Shown: positions 47,880 through 56,861 of the stretch, in pieces
Layout: each line of letters opens with the position of its first letter
Numbering within the stretch: the first letter of the stretch is position 1
Program-made: the position numbers and the translations under genes
Assembly (NCBI RefSeq): GCF_001705435.1
Contig: NZ_MDEN01000048.1
Span: 26,193-90,192 of the forward strand
Reading direction: 5' to 3'
DNA length: 64,000 nucleotides
Origin: Pseudomonas graminis
Lineage (GTDB): Bacteria > Pseudomonadota > Gammaproteobacteria > Pseudomonadales > Pseudomonadaceae
The notes under the pieces: generated by a model
Seen by the model: the letters and a program-made list of their open reading frames with translations, nothing else
Database searches by the model: none
Told to the model about the DNA's origin: nothing

Positions 47880-47968
47880 TGTAGGAGTGAGCTTGCTCGC
47901 GAAGCCTGCTGTCAGTCGCCATCAAGCTGACAGGGTTAACGCGGATCGCGAGCAAGCTCACTTCTACA
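47880..47968. repeat. REPIN of a second sequence class
   Basis: TGTAGGAGTGAGCTTGCTCG and, reversed, CGAGCAAGCTCACTTCTACA, with a spacer of about 45 bp. This is the AGCTTGCTCGC class seen in P. fluorescens genomes, unlike the CCGGCTTTAGCCGG class elsewhere in the window. Confidence 0.87.
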
Positions 47969-48105
47969 GTCCTGTTTCGCTCCACCCTGATGAATCCCTC
48001 CCTCCCGCTCTAGCGAAAACGCCTACGCTGACCTTACAGTGGCTGCACGTCTGGCATCGTTTGCAGTCCTATTAGCCATGAGCAGTCGCCTGGGGAGGCC
48101 TTCCG

Positions 48106-49023
48106 ATGGGCAGAAAACTGGATGCGTGTCTCAACGCGATCAATGAAGTGGTGCTGGGCAAGGAACCGCAGGTCCGCCTGGCGCTGACCTGCCTGCTGGG
48201 CGGCGGGCACTTGTTGATCGAAGACTTGCCCGGCATGGGCAAAACCACCCTCAGCCACACCCTCGCGCGGGTGCTTGGCCTGAGCTATCAACGCATTCAA
48301 TTCACCTCCGATCTGCTGCCGGGCGACATCCTCGGCACGTCGGTTTTTGATCGCGACACCGGGCAATTCACCTTTCACCCCGGGCCAATCTTCGCCGAGC
48401 TGGTGCTGGCCGACGAAATCAACCGCGCGACGCCCAAAAGCCAGAGCGCACTTCTGGAGGCGATGGAAGAGGGCCAGGTCACCATCGAGGGCGCGACCCG
48501 TTTGCTGCCGGATCCGTTTTTTGTCATCGCCACCCAGAACCCGTTCAGCCAGGGCGGCACCTTCGCCCTGCCGGAATCGCAACTGGACCGCTTCCTCATG
48601 CGCCTGTCCCTGGGCTATCCCGCGCGGTCGGCGGAGAAGGCCCTGCTGCTGGGCGAGTCCCGTCGCGATCTATTGTCGCGCATCGAGCCGTTGCTGGACC
48701 ACGCCGAGCTCGCGTCCCTCCAGCAGCAGGCGCGGCAGGTGCGGGCCAGCGACGCCTTGGTCGATTATGTGCTGCGGCTGGTCGATGCCACGCGCAGCCA
48801 GCCGCAATTTGCCTACGGCCTGTCACCCCGCGCGAGCCTGGCGATTCTCTCGGCGGCGCGGGCCTGGGCGTTGCTCGCCGGGCGCGATTACGTGATTCCC
48901 GAAGACGTGCAGGCGATTCTGCCTGCCGTCATCAGCCACCGCCTGCGCGAGCGCACTGACCCGACCGGGCACGGCGGCGGCGCGCTGGTTCAGTGGTTAC
49001 TGCGCGAGGTGCCGGTGCTGTGA
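48106..49023 (+). CDS. MoxR-family AAA+ ATPase
   Basis: 305 residues. Walker A is LIEDLPGMGKTTLSHTLAR, Walker B VLADEINRATPKSQSALLEA, sensor 1 VIATQNPFSQGG, and the lid has YGLSPRASLAILSAAR. MoxR proteins act as chaperone-like ATPases, usually with DUF58 and von Willebrand partners. Its stop overlaps the start of the DUF58 gene by 4 bp (GTGA). The unit moxR-DUF58-transglutaminase is the PA2875-PA2873 type arrangement of Pseudomonas. Confidence 0.95.
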   Translation: MGRKLDACLNAINEVVLGKEPQVRLALTCLLGGGHLLIEDLPGMGKTTLSHTLARVLGLSYQRIQFTSDLLPGDILGTSVFDRDTGQFTFHPGPIFAELVLADEINRATPKSQSALLEAMEEGQVTIEGATRLLPDPFFVIATQNPFSQGGTFALPESQLDRFLMRLSLGYPARSAEKALLLGESRRDLLSRIEPLLDHAELASLQQQARQVRASDALVDYVLRLVDATRSQPQFAYGLSPRASLAILSAARAWALLAGRDYVIPEDVQAILPAVISHRLRERTDPTGHGGGALVQWLLREVPVL

Positions 49024-49976
49024 TCGAACGCTTCAAACCGGTCTGGCAGCGCTGGGTGGGGCGTCGAATCCCCCCAGCGTCCCGGGTCGAGCTGGATCAC
49101 CGCCGAATCTTCATCCTGCCGACCCGGGTCGGCGGCACTTACGCGCTCATTCTATTTCTGCTGTTGCTGGTGTCGATCAACTACCAGAACAGCCTCGCCT
49201 ACGGCCTGACATTCCTGATGCTGTCAGTGGGCGTGCTCGCCATTCTGCACACCTACCGCAACATCAGCGGACTGGTGCTGAGCGGCGGTCATGCGCGTTC
49301 GGTATTCGTCGGCGAACCGGTGCAACTGCGCCTTCGTCTGGAAAGCACCGGCCATGGACATCAGGCGATTGCCCTGGGTTGGGACAGCGAACAACTGGAG
49401 CAGACCGACGTCGAGGCCGAGCGCCTGGTCGAAGTCGGCCTGACCCTGCCGGCGCTCAAGCGCGGCTGGATGCGGGCCCCGCGTTTGCGTGTGGAGAGTG
49501 TGTTTCCGCTGGGGATTTTTCGCGCCTGGAGCTGGCTGGACCTGGAACAGACCGTGCTGATCTACCCGCAACCAGTGGTCGGAACCATGCCGCTGCTGCA
49601 AGGCGTGCAACCCCATGCCGAGGACGACGGCCACGCGACGACGGGCCCCGGCGTCGATGACTATCAGGGCCTGCGCCTGTGGCAGCCGGGCGACTCGATG
49701 CGGCGCATGCACTGGAAAGCCTGGTCGCGGGGGCAGGGGCTCATGGTCAAGGAGTTCAGCGACCTCAGCGGTCACGACCTGTGTCTGGACTTCATGGCCT
49801 TGGGCGGTGACATCGAGGAGCGGCTGTCGCGCCTGTGCTACTGGGTGCTGGAATTGTCCCAGCGTCAGCAACCCTTCGCGCTGCGCCTGCCCGGTTTCAT
49901 CTCGGCCGTGGACAGCGGCGACGCCCACCGCGAAGCCTGTTTGCGCCAGTTGGCGCTGTACGGGGTGCGGGCATGA
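49020..49976 (+). CDS. DUF58 domain-containing membrane protein
   Basis: 318 residues, GTG start overlapping the moxR stop. Two transmembrane segments (about 38-58 and 62-80) at the N-terminus: GTYALILFLLLLVSINYQNS, then FLMLSVGVLAILHTY. The DUF58 core near residues 210-245 is DDYQGLRLWQPGDSMRRMHW followed by KAWSRGQGLMVKEF. Members are thought to be partners of MoxR ATPases in assembling or activating envelope complexes. It sits directly between MoxR and the transglutaminase gene, which starts 25 bp downstream. Confidence 0.9.
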   Translation: MIERFKPVWQRWVGRRIPPASRVELDHRRIFILPTRVGGTYALILFLLLLVSINYQNSLAYGLTFLMLSVGVLAILHTYRNISGLVLSGGHARSVFVGEPVQLRLRLESTGHGHQAIALGWDSEQLEQTDVEAERLVEVGLTLPALKRGWMRAPRLRVESVFPLGIFRAWSWLDLEQTVLIYPQPVVGTMPLLQGVQPHAEDDGHATTGPGVDDYQGLRLWQPGDSMRRMHWKAWSRGQGLMVKEFSDLSGHDLCLDFMALGGDIEERLSRLCYWVLELSQRQQPFALRLPGFISAVDSGDAHREACLRQLALYGVRA

Positions 49977-50001
49977 CGGGGCCGATAAAGAGTGCTGCGC
50001 G

Positions 50002-52002
50002 ATGACGTCCTCAAGCCTGGCGAAACCGATTCCGCGGGTCAGCCTCAACTGGTTGCTGATCGCTCAGGCGCTGGTGATCGTGCCATTCGCCTTGCATGTG
50101 CCGGTGGCGTTGATCGTGTTGTGGCTGGTCTGCTCGTTCTGGCGCATCCAGATCTTCCGCATGCGCGTGCGTATGCCCGGCACCTGGATCAAGTCGGGAC
50201 TGCTGGTCGGCACCGCCGGGGGCATTTACCTGGCGCGGGGCAGCTTGATCGGCCTGGATGCGGGGGCGGCGCTGCTGATCGCCGCGTTCATTCTGAAGAT
50301 GCTGGAAATGCAGAATCGGCGTGATGCGCTGGTGCTAATCTTCCTCGGCTTCTTCTGCATCGCGGTCGGTTACCTGTTCGAAGACTCGCTGCTCTGGGGC
50401 CTGTTTACCCTGCTGCCGATCACCACGCTGCTGGCGGCGTTGATCGGCCTGCAACAGTCCGGCATTTCCGGCAAGCCTGCCGCCACGCTCAGGCTGTCGG
50501 CCAAATTGCTGCTGCAGGGCGTGCCGCTGATGATCCTGCTGTTTCTGTTCTTTCCCCGTCTCGATCCGCTGTGGTCGCTGCCGCAACCGAGCAACAAGGC
50601 GCTGACCGGGCTGTCCGACAGCATGGCGCCGGGGGACATCGCCGAGCTGAGCAAGTCCGCCGAGCTGGTGTTTCGCGCAAGTTTTGACGGCCCGCTGCCG
50701 CCGCGCAATCAGCTGTACTGGCGCGCGCTGACCCTGGAGCAGTTCGACGGCAGACGCTGGTCGCAGTCCTCGCGGGCGCAAGTGCCGGACGCCCCGCTGT
50801 GGCGCCGGGAAGGCGAGCGGGTCGGCTACAGCGTGGTACTGGAGCCGACCGGCAAACCGTGGCTGATGACCCTCGACGTGGGCCAGACCGATCTGGCCGG
50901 CGTGCGCCAGATGAGCGATTTCCGCTGGCAGCGGCGGCGACCAGTCGAGCAATCGATGCTCTACAACGCCGAATCCTGGCCTGACGCAGTGCGCGAGACC
51001 GTGCTTAGCGACGGCGCCCGCGTGCAGGCCCTGCAACTGCCGGCCAAAGGCAATCCCCAAGTGCGCGAGTGGGCAGCGGACCTGCATCGGCGCCATCCCG
51101 GCACCGACGCCGTGGTGGACGCGCTGCTGTCGTACTTCACCTCGCAGCCGTTCCGCTACACCCTCAAGCCCCCCGCGCTGGGCGCCAACAGCATCGATGA
51201 CTTTCTGTTTGGCAGCCGTGCCGGTTTCTGTGCCCACTACGCCGGGGCCATGACTTTCGCGTTGCGCGCGGCAGGCGTGCCGGCGCGGGTGGTCGCTGGT
51301 TATCAGGGCGGCGAGCTGAACCCGGACGGCAACTACCTGACCGTGCGCCAGTTCGACGCCCACGCCTGGGTCGAATACTGGCAACCGAACGTGGGCTGGC
51401 GCAGCGTTGATCCCACCGCAGCGGTGGCGCCTGCCCGGGTCGAGCAGGGGCTTGAACAGGCGCTGGCGGCGGACGAAGACTTTCTCGGCGATTCGCCAAT
51501 GTCCCCGCTGCGCTATCGGCACCTGGCCTGGGTCAATTCGATTCGCATGGGCTGGGACAACCTCAATTACGGCTGGCAACGCTGGGTGCTGGGCTATCAG
51601 GGGCAGCAGCAACTGCAAGTGCTCGGCCGCTGGTTTTCGGGGTTTCAGGCACCGGTGTTCGCCGGCGGTGCGGCGGTTATTCTCGGGCTGCTGGCGCTGT
51701 GGCTGTTCAAGCCGTGGCGGCGCGAAAGCGATTCGCAGCTGCGCCTGTTCAACCATTTCGAACGTCTGCTCGCCCGGCAGGGTCTTAAACGTCAGCCGGG
51801 TGAGGGTGCTCAGGCCTTCTCCCAACGTGCTGCCGCGCAACTGCCGGCGCACGCCGGGGCGATCAGGGATTTCGTCGACGAATTTGAAGCCCAGCGCTAT
51901 GCCGGGGCGGACGGCTCGGTCGGTACCCTGCGCCAGCACCTGAAATCCCTGCGCCGCAGCCTGCCGTGGCGTTTGTCCGCTGTGAGGGACAAGCGGCCGT
52001 AA
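50002..52002 (+). CDS. tgpA: Transglutaminase-like membrane protein, TgpA type (DUF3488/DUF4129)
   Basis: 666 residues. The N-terminal DUF3488 part has about six helices (residues 10-190). A large periplasmic part holds the transglutaminase core: cysteine in RAGFCAHYAGAMTFALRAAG (about 410), histidine in DAHAWVEYW (about 454) and aspartate in WRSVDPTAA (about 470). A seventh helix lies near 550-570, then the cytoplasmic DUF4129 tail. P. aeruginosa TgpA (PA2873) is reported as essential with transglutaminase activity. The start at 50002 leaves an alternative in other frames; no strong ribosome site is seen. Confidence 0.92.
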   Translation: MTSSSLAKPIPRVSLNWLLIAQALVIVPFALHVPVALIVLWLVCSFWRIQIFRMRVRMPGTWIKSGLLVGTAGGIYLARGSLIGLDAGAALLIAAFILKMLEMQNRRDALVLIFLGFFCIAVGYLFEDSLLWGLFTLLPITTLLAALIGLQQSGISGKPAATLRLSAKLLLQGVPLMILLFLFFPRLDPLWSLPQPSNKALTGLSDSMAPGDIAELSKSAELVFRASFDGPLPPRNQLYWRALTLEQFDGRRWSQSSRAQVPDAPLWRREGERVGYSVVLEPTGKPWLMTLDVGQTDLAGVRQMSDFRWQRRRPVEQSMLYNAESWPDAVRETVLSDGARVQALQLPAKGNPQVREWAADLHRRHPGTDAVVDALLSYFTSQPFRYTLKPPALGANSIDDFLFGSRAGFCAHYAGAMTFALRAAGVPARVVAGYQGGELNPDGNYLTVRQFDAHAWVEYWQPNVGWRSVDPTAAVAPARVEQGLEQALAADEDFLGDSPMSPLRYRHLAWVNSIRMGWDNLNYGWQRWVLGYQGQQQLQVLGRWFSGFQAPVFAGGAAVILGLLALWLFKPWRRESDSQLRLFNHFERLLARQGLKRQPGEGAQAFSQRAAAQLPAHAGAIRDFVDEFEAQRYAGADGSVGTLRQHLKSLRRSLPWRLSAVRDKRP

Positions 52003-52038
52003 GTCATCAGACATTCATCTTCAACCAAGGAGTGTTTC

Positions 52039-52818
52039 ATGTCAGCGATGGTCGATCACCTGGTCGCCGAGATTATCGGCATTAACATCAAACTGCTTGC
52101 CTGCCACGCGCGGTTGGAAGTCTCCACCGACAGCGAAGCGCTGCACGACCTGCGCACCAACGTCCGCCGCCTGCGCAGTGTCTTGCGAACGCTGCGCGGT
52201 CTGCCAGGGCTGGATCAAGTAGAAGGGGCGGCGAAGGAGGTCGGTGCGCTGACCACGCCGTTGCGCGACATGCAGGTACTGGCGGCGTTCCTCGAGGAAC
52301 AGGGTCTGCCCCAGGCCGCGGCCAAGCGCGATCAATACCTGAAAACCGCGTGCCCGAAAGTGGCCAGTTCGGCGGAGCTCAATCGGCTGTTCGGCGTGCT
52401 GGACCAATTGCCAGCCCTGCTGCGCACCCAGGAACGCCACGGCCTGCTCGATAAATTGCGCCAGCGCATCGAAAAGCGCCTGGACAAACAGTGGAAGCAA
52501 CTGCGCGAAGCCATGGGCGACCCTGCCCACGACCGCCATCGCCTGCGCCTGTTGATCAAGCGTGTGCGTTACGCCGGTGAGGCTTACCCTGAACTCAGTC
52601 ATCAGCCGAAGAACATGGAGCGCCGGTTGAAAGCGGCCCAGGGCGCCCTGGGCGACTGGCACGATCACCTGCAATGGCTGGAGCAGGCGCGGCATCAGGC
52701 CGATCTTTCGCCTTGCGTGGCCGGGTGGGAATTGGGCATTCATCGTGCCGAGCAAAAGTCTGACCAGGTGCTGGAACGCTTGTACAAGGCTTGCTTTGGT
52801 AAGCATTCCTCGCGCTAA
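52039..52818 (+). CDS. CHAD domain-containing protein
   Basis: 259 residues, all-helical and basic. CHAD signatures are the N-terminal ALHDLRTNVRRLRSVLRTL and C-terminal HRLRLLIKRVRYAGEAYPEL, with the conserved histidines and Arg/Lys clusters thought to bind polyphosphate. LKAAQGALGDWHDHLQWLEQ is the second half's conserved block. CHAD proteins are found on polyphosphate granules in several bacteria. AAGGAG precedes the ATG. It follows tgpA by 36 bp and is probably the last gene of the moxR unit. Confidence 0.9.
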   Translation: MSAMVDHLVAEIIGINIKLLACHARLEVSTDSEALHDLRTNVRRLRSVLRTLRGLPGLDQVEGAAKEVGALTTPLRDMQVLAAFLEEQGLPQAAAKRDQYLKTACPKVASSAELNRLFGVLDQLPALLRTQERHGLLDKLRQRIEKRLDKQWKQLREAMGDPAHDRHRLRLLIKRVRYAGEAYPELSHQPKNMERRLKAAQGALGDWHDHLQWLEQARHQADLSPCVAGWELGIHRAEQKSDQVLERLYKACFGKHSSR

Positions 52819-52949
52819 GGGCCCTTGCGCAGGATTGTCCAGCGCAGCCTTTTAACCGTCTGGTCCGCAGGATTGGCGTTTATAAACCCTGTCCTGCGGC
52901 GGCTGCCTCGCTACCATTTGCACATCCCGCCTGCCACCCTGGAACGTCC

Positions 52950-53744
52950 ATGAAATTCTCCGAGCTGCTCGACGCCGTCCGCACCCGTCCCGAATCCGTC
53001 AGCATCCCCGCCTCATGGGCCCAGGGGCGTGCCTGCTTCGGCGGGCTGATGGCCGCTTTGATGTATGAAGCGATGCGCGCGAAGGTCTCTGCCGAGCGGC
53101 CGGTGCGGTCGCTGGCGATCTGTTTTGTGGCCCCGCCGGCCATCGACACGCCGATCTCGTTTGACGTGGAGATCCTCCGCGAGGGCAAGGCCGTTAGCCA
53201 GGTGTTGGGGCGGGCGATGCAGAACGGCGAGGTCATGACCCTGATTCAGGGCAGCTTCGGCGCCCCCCGCGAGTCGATGATTTCGGTGCAGGCCGAGCCA
53301 GCGCCGGTGTTCACACCGGTGGACGAGATCCAGCCGTTTCCGTTTGTGTCAGGGGTGATGCCGGAATACCTGCGCTTTATTGACCTGCGCTGGGCGCTGG
53401 GTGGCCTGCCGTTTTCCAATACGCCGTCCGGTGCGATTGGCGGTTACGCGCGGTTGCGTGACGTGGAAGAGGAACCCTTGACCGAAGCGCACCTGCTGGC
53501 ACTGGTCGACACCTGGCCGCCTGCGGTGCTGCCGCACCTGAACAAGCCGGCACCGGGGAGCTCGTTGACGTGGACAATCGAGTTTGTGCAGCCGTTGCCC
53601 GCCATGACCACCCATGACTGGACGCAGTACCGAGCGGTGATCGAGCATGCCCGCGATGGCTACGGTCATACCGCGGCGGCGTTGTGGACGCCGAAAGGGG
53701 AGTTGGTGGCGATCAGTCGCCAGACGGTGACGGTTTTCGGCTGA
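52950..53744 (+). CDS. Acyl-CoA thioesterase family protein (TesB-like double hotdog)
   Basis: 264 residues with two hotdog units. The first has WAQGRACFGGLMAALMYEAM and RPVRSLAICFVAPPAIDTPI; the second has GYARLRDVEEE, WTIEFVQPLP and GYGHTAAALWTPKGELVAIS. The pattern FGG-near-N-terminus with a C-terminal LWTPKGELVA is that of TesB-like thioesterases, which hydrolyse medium- to long-chain acyl-CoA. Substrate unknown. Flanked by 131 bp upstream and 75 bp downstream without partners, so it is a single gene. Confidence 0.85.
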   Translation: MKFSELLDAVRTRPESVSIPASWAQGRACFGGLMAALMYEAMRAKVSAERPVRSLAICFVAPPAIDTPISFDVEILREGKAVSQVLGRAMQNGEVMTLIQGSFGAPRESMISVQAEPAPVFTPVDEIQPFPFVSGVMPEYLRFIDLRWALGGLPFSNTPSGAIGGYARLRDVEEEPLTEAHLLALVDTWPPAVLPHLNKPAPGSSLTWTIEFVQPLPAMTTHDWTQYRAVIEHARDGYGHTAAALWTPKGELVAISRQTVTVFG

Positions 53745-53819
53745 TCAGTCGTGCATGCCGCGAGTTTAGTGACACGTGCTCACCTGATGCATTTATGAAC
53801 CTGTCAAACGCCTGAGGCC

Positions 53820-54041
53820 TCATTGGCCTCGGGCTTTGATGGCTTGGGCAGCGACCAGACCCAGCACGCCGATGGCGGCGGAGGTCAGGCTGCCGTTGAA
53901 CGCGCCGTCGAGCAGCAACAGCCCGGAGACGATGGCCAGCGGAAACGCCAGGGACGACAGCACGACATGGGACGGCAGGCCTTCCTTGCGCGATGGGTGG
54001 AAGAATTCGCCGATGTGAAGATCCGTAATGAACTTGGGCAT
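53820..54041 (-). CDS. Small membrane protein, unknown function
   Basis: 73 residues. An amphipathic N-terminus (MPKFITDLHIGEFFHPSRKE) is followed by two hydrophobic spans (VVLSSLAFPLAIVSGLLLLD and SLTSAAIGVLGLVAAQAI) and a basic end. GAGGT-like sequence lies 8 bp before the ATG. It could be a stress-related small membrane protein, but I recognise no family. The 3' end is near a GAGGCC/GGCCTC hairpin without a T tract. Confidence 0.65.
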   Translation of the reverse strand: MPKFITDLHIGEFFHPSRKEGLPSHVVLSSLAFPLAIVSGLLLLDGAFNGSLTSAAIGVLGLVAAQAIKARGQ

Positions 54042-54183
54042 GACGCTTACCTCGGTGAAACATGAACAAGAAGTGTTTTCGATTGAGGTGAGAATAGGCC
54101 CGCAGTTTTACTTCGGCGAATCGAGGATTGCTATCAGCCTGATAGGCAGCATGCCTCTGAGTAATCGCAGCCGCGCGAGGCAA

Positions 54184-55662
54184 TCAGCCCTGTAATTTCA
54201 GCTGTCCGATGGCGGTGTTCACGGCGCCCGCCAGTGTCGCCAGCTCATCGCTGGTGCCGGCCGAGTCCACGGTCTGCCGGACGGTGCGCTCGGTCACGTC
54301 GCGGATGCTCACCACGGCGCGGTTCATTTCTTCGGCCACCTGGCTCTGTTGTTGCGCGGCCACCGCAATCTGAGTGTTGCTCTCGCGCATCTGCGCCACC
54401 GCTTCAGTGATCGCCGTCAGCGCCTGACCCGCTTCCCGCGCGCGCTGCACGCAGTCGTCGGCCTTGTGCGAGCTTTCCTGCATGAAATCCACCGCATCGC
54501 GGGTGCCCGCCTGCAGGGTGCAGACCATGGTGGTGATCTCGTCGGTGGACGTCTGCACCCGACGCGCCAGATGCCGCACCTCATCGGCCACCACCGCGAA
54601 GCCGCGTCCCATCTCGCCAGCGCGGGCCGCTTCGATGGCGGCGTTGAGGGCGAGCAGGTTGGTCTGTTCGGCGATGCTGTGAATCACGCTCACCACGCCG
54701 TTGATTTTCTGACTGTCCTCGGCCAGCCGCTGGATCATCCCGGCCGTCTGTTGCACCCCGCTGGACAGCCCGGCGATGGACGCCTCGACCCGATCAACCA
54801 CGGCTTTGCCGGTGCCCGCGAGCTTATCAGCGTTCCGGGATTGATCACGGGTGGCACCGGCGTGTTGAGCGATGTGGTGGACGGTGGCGGTCATTTCATT
54901 GATGGCCGTTGCCACTTGGTCGGTCTCGCTCTGCTGGCCGAGCATGCCCTGGCGCACCTCGCTCATGCCCGACGCCAGTTGGCCCGCGCCTGCATCCAGG
55001 CGGGCGGCGGAGTGGGCCACGGTGGTGACGATGCGTTGATAACCGGCCTGCATGGCGTTGAAGGCCTTGGCCATCTGCCCGACTTCATCTTCACCGGCGA
55101 GTGGCACGCGCGCCGAGAGGTCGCCGCTGCGTTCAACATGCAGCATTACGTCTTTGAGGGTGTTGAGGTGGGTCAGCAGAAAGCGGATCAGCAGTTGCGA
55201 CGCGCCGAGCATGGCGAGCATCAGAATGAACACCGCGACCGCGTACTGGACAAAACGCTCGCCCACCAGTTGCAGCAGGTGTGGCGCAGCGGCGAGCACA
55301 GCGATGCGTTGATCACCGCGCTGGATGACATAGGCGCCGATCAGAGGCGTACCGTCTGTGTCGGCCTTCAGGTCGGCCCAGCCGGTGACCGTGCTCAGGG
55401 AGGGCACGGGCTGACCGTTGAACACCGGCACCTGTCCCGCTGGATACGTCAAACGGTGGGCCGCCGCTGGCAGTGGTTGCCCGGCGGGCCAGGCGCTCAA
55501 CAACTGCGCTTCGGCCTGCGCGGCGGCCCTGGCGTCGTTGGCGCGGGTTTGTTGTTCCAGCTGCAGGGCGTAAAGGACCAGCAACAGCGTGGTGAAAAAC
55601 GCAACGGCGTTGACCGCCCAGAACTTGTATTTCAGCGAAACATTGCTCAGCCAGCGGGCCAT
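54184..55662 (-). CDS. Methyl-accepting chemotaxis protein
   Basis: 492 residues from ATG 55662 ([20 protein letters not shown]); a longer frame to 55770 has no supporting ribosome site. Two helices (about 14-35 and 160-185) bound a compact periplasmic region of about 120 residues, smaller than typical ligand domains. HAMP is at about 185-240. The signalling domain contains the tip motif [17 protein letters not shown] and ends [14 protein letters not shown]. The ligand is unknown. No che genes are nearby; orphan receptors are normal in Pseudomonas. Confidence 0.92.
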   Translation of the reverse strand: MARWLSNVSLKYKFWAVNAVAFFTTLLLVLYALQLEQQTRANDARAAAQAEAQLLSAWPAGQPLPAAAHRLTYPAGQVPVFNGQPVPSLSTVTGWADLKADTDGTPLIGAYVIQRGDQRIAVLAAAPHLLQLVGERFVQYAVAVFILMLAMLGASQLLIRFLLTHLNTLKDVMLHVERSGDLSARVPLAGEDEVGQMAKAFNAMQAGYQRIVTTVAHSAARLDAGAGQLASGMSEVRQGMLGQQSETDQVATAINEMTATVHHIAQHAGATRDQSRNADKLAGTGKAVVDRVEASIAGLSSGVQQTAGMIQRLAEDSQKINGVVSVIHSIAEQTNLLALNAAIEAARAGEMGRGFAVVADEVRHLARRVQTSTDEITTMVCTLQAGTRDAVDFMQESSHKADDCVQRAREAGQALTAITEAVAQMRESNTQIAVAAQQQSQVAEEMNRAVVSIRDVTERTVRQTVDSAGTSDELATLAGAVNTAIGQLKLQG

Positions 55663-55839
55663 GGTGGAAGTCTTCTGTGGGTGCACGAGATAAGGCAAGG
55701 TGCCATCATTTTGTGCCCTTTGAAGACGCGAAGCGTTGATCTGGGTCAATGGGTGTTTATGGGATGACACGTCAGACGGCGCGCCTGCAACTTCGACCTG
55801 CGAACATGCCGGCGCCTGTTGTTGCGACTGTTGCGACTG

Positions 55840-56664
55840 TTACGACGCTTGAGTGGCAGCTTCCACCACCGGCAACGCAAAAAACGCCCGTGCGCAATCA
55901 GTGGTGTGGGCCGCGACATCCTCTGGGCTCTCGCCTCGATGCAGCGCCACTTCGCGAAGAACCTCGGGCAGATAGGCCGGTTCGTTGCGGCCGTTCTTCG
56001 GCTTGGGGCGCAAGGTGCGGGGCAGCAGGTAGGGCGCGTCGCTTTCCAGCATCAGGCGGCCGCGCGGAATTTCGCGGACCAGCGGGTGCAAGTGCGTGCC
56101 CCTGCGTTCGTCGCAGATCCAGCCGGTGATGCCGATGTGCAGATCCAGGTCCAGATAGTTGAACAGCGCGCGTTTTTCCCCGGTGAAGCAATGCACCACC
56201 GCCGCCGGGAGCTGGTCGCGGTAGTCCCGCAAAATGGCGAGCAGGCGCTCGTCGGCGTCGCGCTCATGGAGAAACACCGGCAGCTGCAACTCGACAGCCA
56301 AAGCCAGATGCACTTCCAGGACCTTTTCCTGCTGTGGGCGAGGGGAGAAGTCGCGATTGAAATCCAGCCCGCATTCACCCACGGCGCAGACCGTCTTTTC
56401 ACGCAACAGGGCCCTGAGCTGGTTTTCGGTTTCGCCCGTCCAGGCGCTTGCCGAGTGCGGATGAATGCCGGCAGTGCTGAACAATCGCTCGGCGCTTTCA
56501 TCAAGCTGGCGCGACAACACAAGGGCGTTTTCGCTGCCCTCGACATCGGTGCCGGTGAGGATCAACTGACCGACGCCGGCGGCGTACGCGCGCTCCACCA
56601 CCTCGCGTTCGCGGGCGGCGAAGCTGGGGTTGGTCAAGTTGACGCCAATGTCTATTAGTTGCAT
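55840..56664 (-). CDS. tatD: TatD family metal-dependent DNase
   Basis: 274 residues, TIM-barrel metallohydrolase. It opens [16 protein letters not shown], the form seen in TatD proper, rather than the DxHxH start of the YcfH/YjjV relatives. Further motifs: [26 protein letters not shown] (metal-bridging Glu), [18 protein letters not shown] and [12 protein letters not shown]. TatD is a 3'-5' exonuclease linked to DNA repair and RNA degradation. Despite the name it is not part of the Tat translocase, and no tat genes are in this window. Confidence 0.92.
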   Translation of the reverse strand: MQLIDIGVNLTNPSFAAREREVVERAYAAGVGQLILTGTDVEGSENALVLSRQLDESAERLFSTAGIHPHSASAWTGETENQLRALLREKTVCAVGECGLDFNRDFSPRPQQEKVLEVHLALAVELQLPVFLHERDADERLLAILRDYRDQLPAAVVHCFTGEKRALFNYLDLDLHIGITGWICDERRGTHLHPLVREIPRGRLMLESDAPYLLPRTLRPKPKNGRNEPAYLPEVLREVALHRGESPEDVAAHTTDCARAFFALPVVEAATQAS

Positions 56665-56861
56665 GGTGCTACCTCAGGCCAGAGGCCGAGAAGAATAACA
56701 GAGCGATTGAAGCGATAAAAAACAAGCAGGCTCAACTGCTTGGAATACCCGAACCCTGTGATCCCGTTTTGTTGACGCACGCCGCGATGCACGCCGCGAG
56801 CCGGTCAGCTGCGCGACGCAGACTTCAAGCCCGTCTTTTTCGGCCTTTCGTCGGAGCGTCA

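Noticed and set aside
55840..56664. Twin-arginine translocation component
   Set aside because: TatD is a nuclease that only shares the operon name in E. coli; no tatABC is present here.
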